Under the pieces are notes generated by a model that had not been told where the DNA came from, did not search any database, and saw nothing but the letters and a program-made list of their open reading frames with translations. Position numbers and translations under genes: made by a program. This document shows, one piece after another, positions 62,597 through 64,000 of a stretch of 64,000 nucleotides of DNA (positions are counted from its first letter, which is position 1; the number at the start of each line of letters is the position of its first letter). This DNA comes from Guyanagaster necrorhizus (taxonomy: Eukaryota > Basidiomycota > Agaricomycetes > Agaricales > Physalacriaceae), in assembly GCF_019112545.1 (NCBI RefSeq), contig NW_025064893.1, forward strand, positions 1,042,878-1,106,877. The letters are read 5' to 3'.

Positions 62597-63680
62597 ATGT
62601 CCTCTATCATAGACTACTCGCAGCCCCTCTCGGCCGTCCTCAAGGAGAGCACCAAGGAAGCCCACCAGAATATTGAGCATAGTGAGGGCGCGGAGGCGCT
62701 ACTACGGGGCGAGCTCGCCAGGGAGGAGTACGCTCGTTTCTTGATCATGCTGTGGTACATCTACGAGTGAGTACCATTCTTTGTTTTCCGAGTGTTTCTG
62801 AGCCGGTCTCGTAGTGCGTTTGAGCGTGCTTTGGACCGCCACAGCACCCACCCAGTCCTGGAGCCCACCTACAACCCAGCCCTTCTTCAGCGTGCGCCCT
62901 CACTGGCTGCAGATATTGCATACCTCCTTCATCTCCCCCAGTCTTCATGGAAGGTGCACCGGATACATTCCGAACTCATGGCCAATACCCCAGCGGCTCT
63001 TACTGAATATGTGACTCGGATACAGGATTTGGCCAATTCAGCTGACCCCACTCCTCTGTTGGCACATTCGTATGTGCGGTATCTTGGTGATCTAAGCGGT
63101 GGTCAGACTATTCGGCACACTTTGGCCAAAGCTTATGCGCTCGAAGACAACAAGGGCTTGTCTTTCTACTCATTTAAGGAGCTACATTCTTCCAAGACAG
63201 CGTCTCTGGGGGAAATGAAGCGTATCAAAGACTGGTTCAGAAGGGGGATGGACGCTGGTGCAGGTGCGAACCAGGCTGTGAAAGGTAGCGTAGCCGCTTT
63301 GGCAGCCCATTGAGCTTGATTTGATCCCCGTGTTCCACAGAAACTGTCTCCGAAGAGGCCAAGACTGTGTTCGCGCTCAATAATGGGATATTCGCTTCTA
63401 TGCAACCTGCCGCAGGGATACCGAGTTCCAAGGATCTTCTGGGCACTATTAAAGGGGGGTCTTTGAGCGAACAGTCGTTTCCGCTATCTACTGTCATATC
63501 TGTGCTTGCGGCAGGTACGTTCAAGGGCTCTTTCGTTTCGTCAAATCTATTCCTCATCCATTGTTCTCAGTATGTATAGCCCATTTCGTTCTAGTGGTTG
63601 GTGGTTTCATGGGGGAAGAAGGTTACGCCAAGCTATTGGCTGTGGAGGACTGGATTGCTGCACTTTGGCAGGCCAAATAA
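62597..63680 (+). CDS. Heme oxygenase, tail-anchored
   Basis: Opens heme to biliverdin, iron and CO, normally on the ER membrane, supporting iron reuse. Start MSSIIDYSQPLSAVLKEST; the proximal heme ligand is in TKEAHQNIEHSEGAEALLRG. Then EEYARFLIMLWYIYDAFERAL, and the HO signature YVRYLGDLSGGQTI on the distal side. KGLSFYSFKEL and KRIKDWFRRGMDAG follow. The C-terminal segment PLSTVISVLAAVCIAHFVLVV is hydrophobic and likely anchors the protein, as in HO-1, though a short lumenal tail (EEGYAKLLAVEDWIAALWQAK) follows. Introns near 62768-62814, 63285-63340 and 63513-63570 have GT-AG ends. The length of about 310 residues is a little above yeast Hmx1. All landmarks for activity are present. Confidence 0.93.
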
Positions 63681-63812
63681 ATGGATGTTTGGGTTTCTGG
63701 CATTTAGGCACGGTATGTAGACACTACGGTTAACAGCTTTCTATATTAGTTTTTTTGTTGAAGATTGATTCTGCCCATCTTATATGGTATTAATATCTAC
63801 TACCATTTAGAT
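63681..63812. other. Spacer before tRNA-like locus
   Basis: No gene seen. Confidence 0.4.
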
Positions 63813-63884
63813 AGCAGCATGGCACAGTGGTAGTGCGCGGGGCCCATAACTCCAAGGTCACTTGATCGAAAGAAGTTGCTGCTA
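63813..63884 (+). tRNA. Initiator tRNA-Met-like (CAU), possibly a pseudogene
   Basis: 72-nt cloverleaf. The seven-pair acceptor stem is perfect (AGCAGCA with TGCTGCT) and begins with the initiator-type A-U pair. The D stem is perfect. The anticodon loop CCCATAA carries CAT with the G-rich stem of initiator tRNAs, but C27-A43 is mismatched and one pair is G-U. The T loop ATCGAAA with A54 and A60 is the eukaryotic initiator signature, yet G53-G61 replaces the normally invariant G53-C61. No TTTT terminator is seen within about 100 bp. The identity is clear; the defects suggest a decaying copy. Confidence 0.7.
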
Positions 63885-64000
63885 AATGCTGGTTCCTATT
63901 CAGAGCACTCTTTGATTCTTGAATGTTACGTAGTAACTATTTGTGATGCTTATTATTACAACGGGCGATGGGTGTCGAGTGGCTCAGGTACAACGAAAGG
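63885..64000. other. Window end, no feature seen
   Basis: No gene or Pol III T-run terminator recognised. Confidence 0.4.

Overview
The window is nuclear DNA of a filamentous basidiomycete, most probably an Agaricomycete. Almost every gene is split by GT-AG introns of about 45-60 nt, intergenic gaps are short, and several families are typical of mushroom-forming fungi: fungal arrestin-like proteins, F-box proteins of the agaricomycete type, an agaricomycete-type kinase-like protein, a GH15 glucoamylase with a starch-binding domain, and pepsin-like proteases with a membrane tail. Coordinates give the span from start to stop codon, introns included; the splicing was inferred by eye from frame and protein similarity.

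Layout. 0.2-5.4 kb: a short-chain dehydrogenase, a family X DNA polymerase lacking a key catalytic Asp, and, divergent from it, a SNF5-type chromatin remodelling subunit. 5.7-10.6 kb: an unidentified coiled-coil protein with many introns and a retinol-dehydrogenase-like SDR. 11.6-15.2 kb: the large subunit of ribonucleotide reductase behind a cluster of ACGCGT (MCB) boxes. 16.7-22.9 kb: an F-box protein, an arrestin-like protein and a small unknown protein. 23.2-31.2 kb: a GH27 alpha-galactosidase, the SWI/SNF-RSC subunit Ssr4 head-to-head with a WD40 (DCAF-like) protein, and a queuosine-salvage protein. 31.5-33.5 kb: two decayed tandem relics of the F-box family.

34.3-54.4 kb: the most striking block. 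Two nearly identical 2,138-bp GH15 glucoamylase genes lie in opposite orientation, about 15.7 kb apart. Their similarity starts 6 bp before the ATG and stops at the stop codon. Between them are a fasciclin protein, a second arrestin-like protein, a two-pass membrane protein, dynactin p62, two adjacent aspartic proteases, an ENPP-type phosphodiesterase and a SYLF/Ysc84 protein. 54.7-63.9 kb: a mitochondrial RRM-like protein, a PA-TM-RING ubiquitin ligase, a kinase-like protein, a CCCH zinc-finger protein, heme oxygenase and a degenerate initiator tRNA-Met.

Functional themes: starch and galactoside breakdown with secreted or surface hydrolases (two glucoamylases, alpha-galactosidase, two aspartic proteases, ENPP), chromatin remodelling (SNF5, Ssr4), DNA precursor supply and repair (RNR, Pol X), and protein trafficking or turnover (two arrestin-like proteins, F-box, DCAF-like WD40, PA-TM-RING). 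No bacterial-type operon, CRISPR array or intact transposon was seen.
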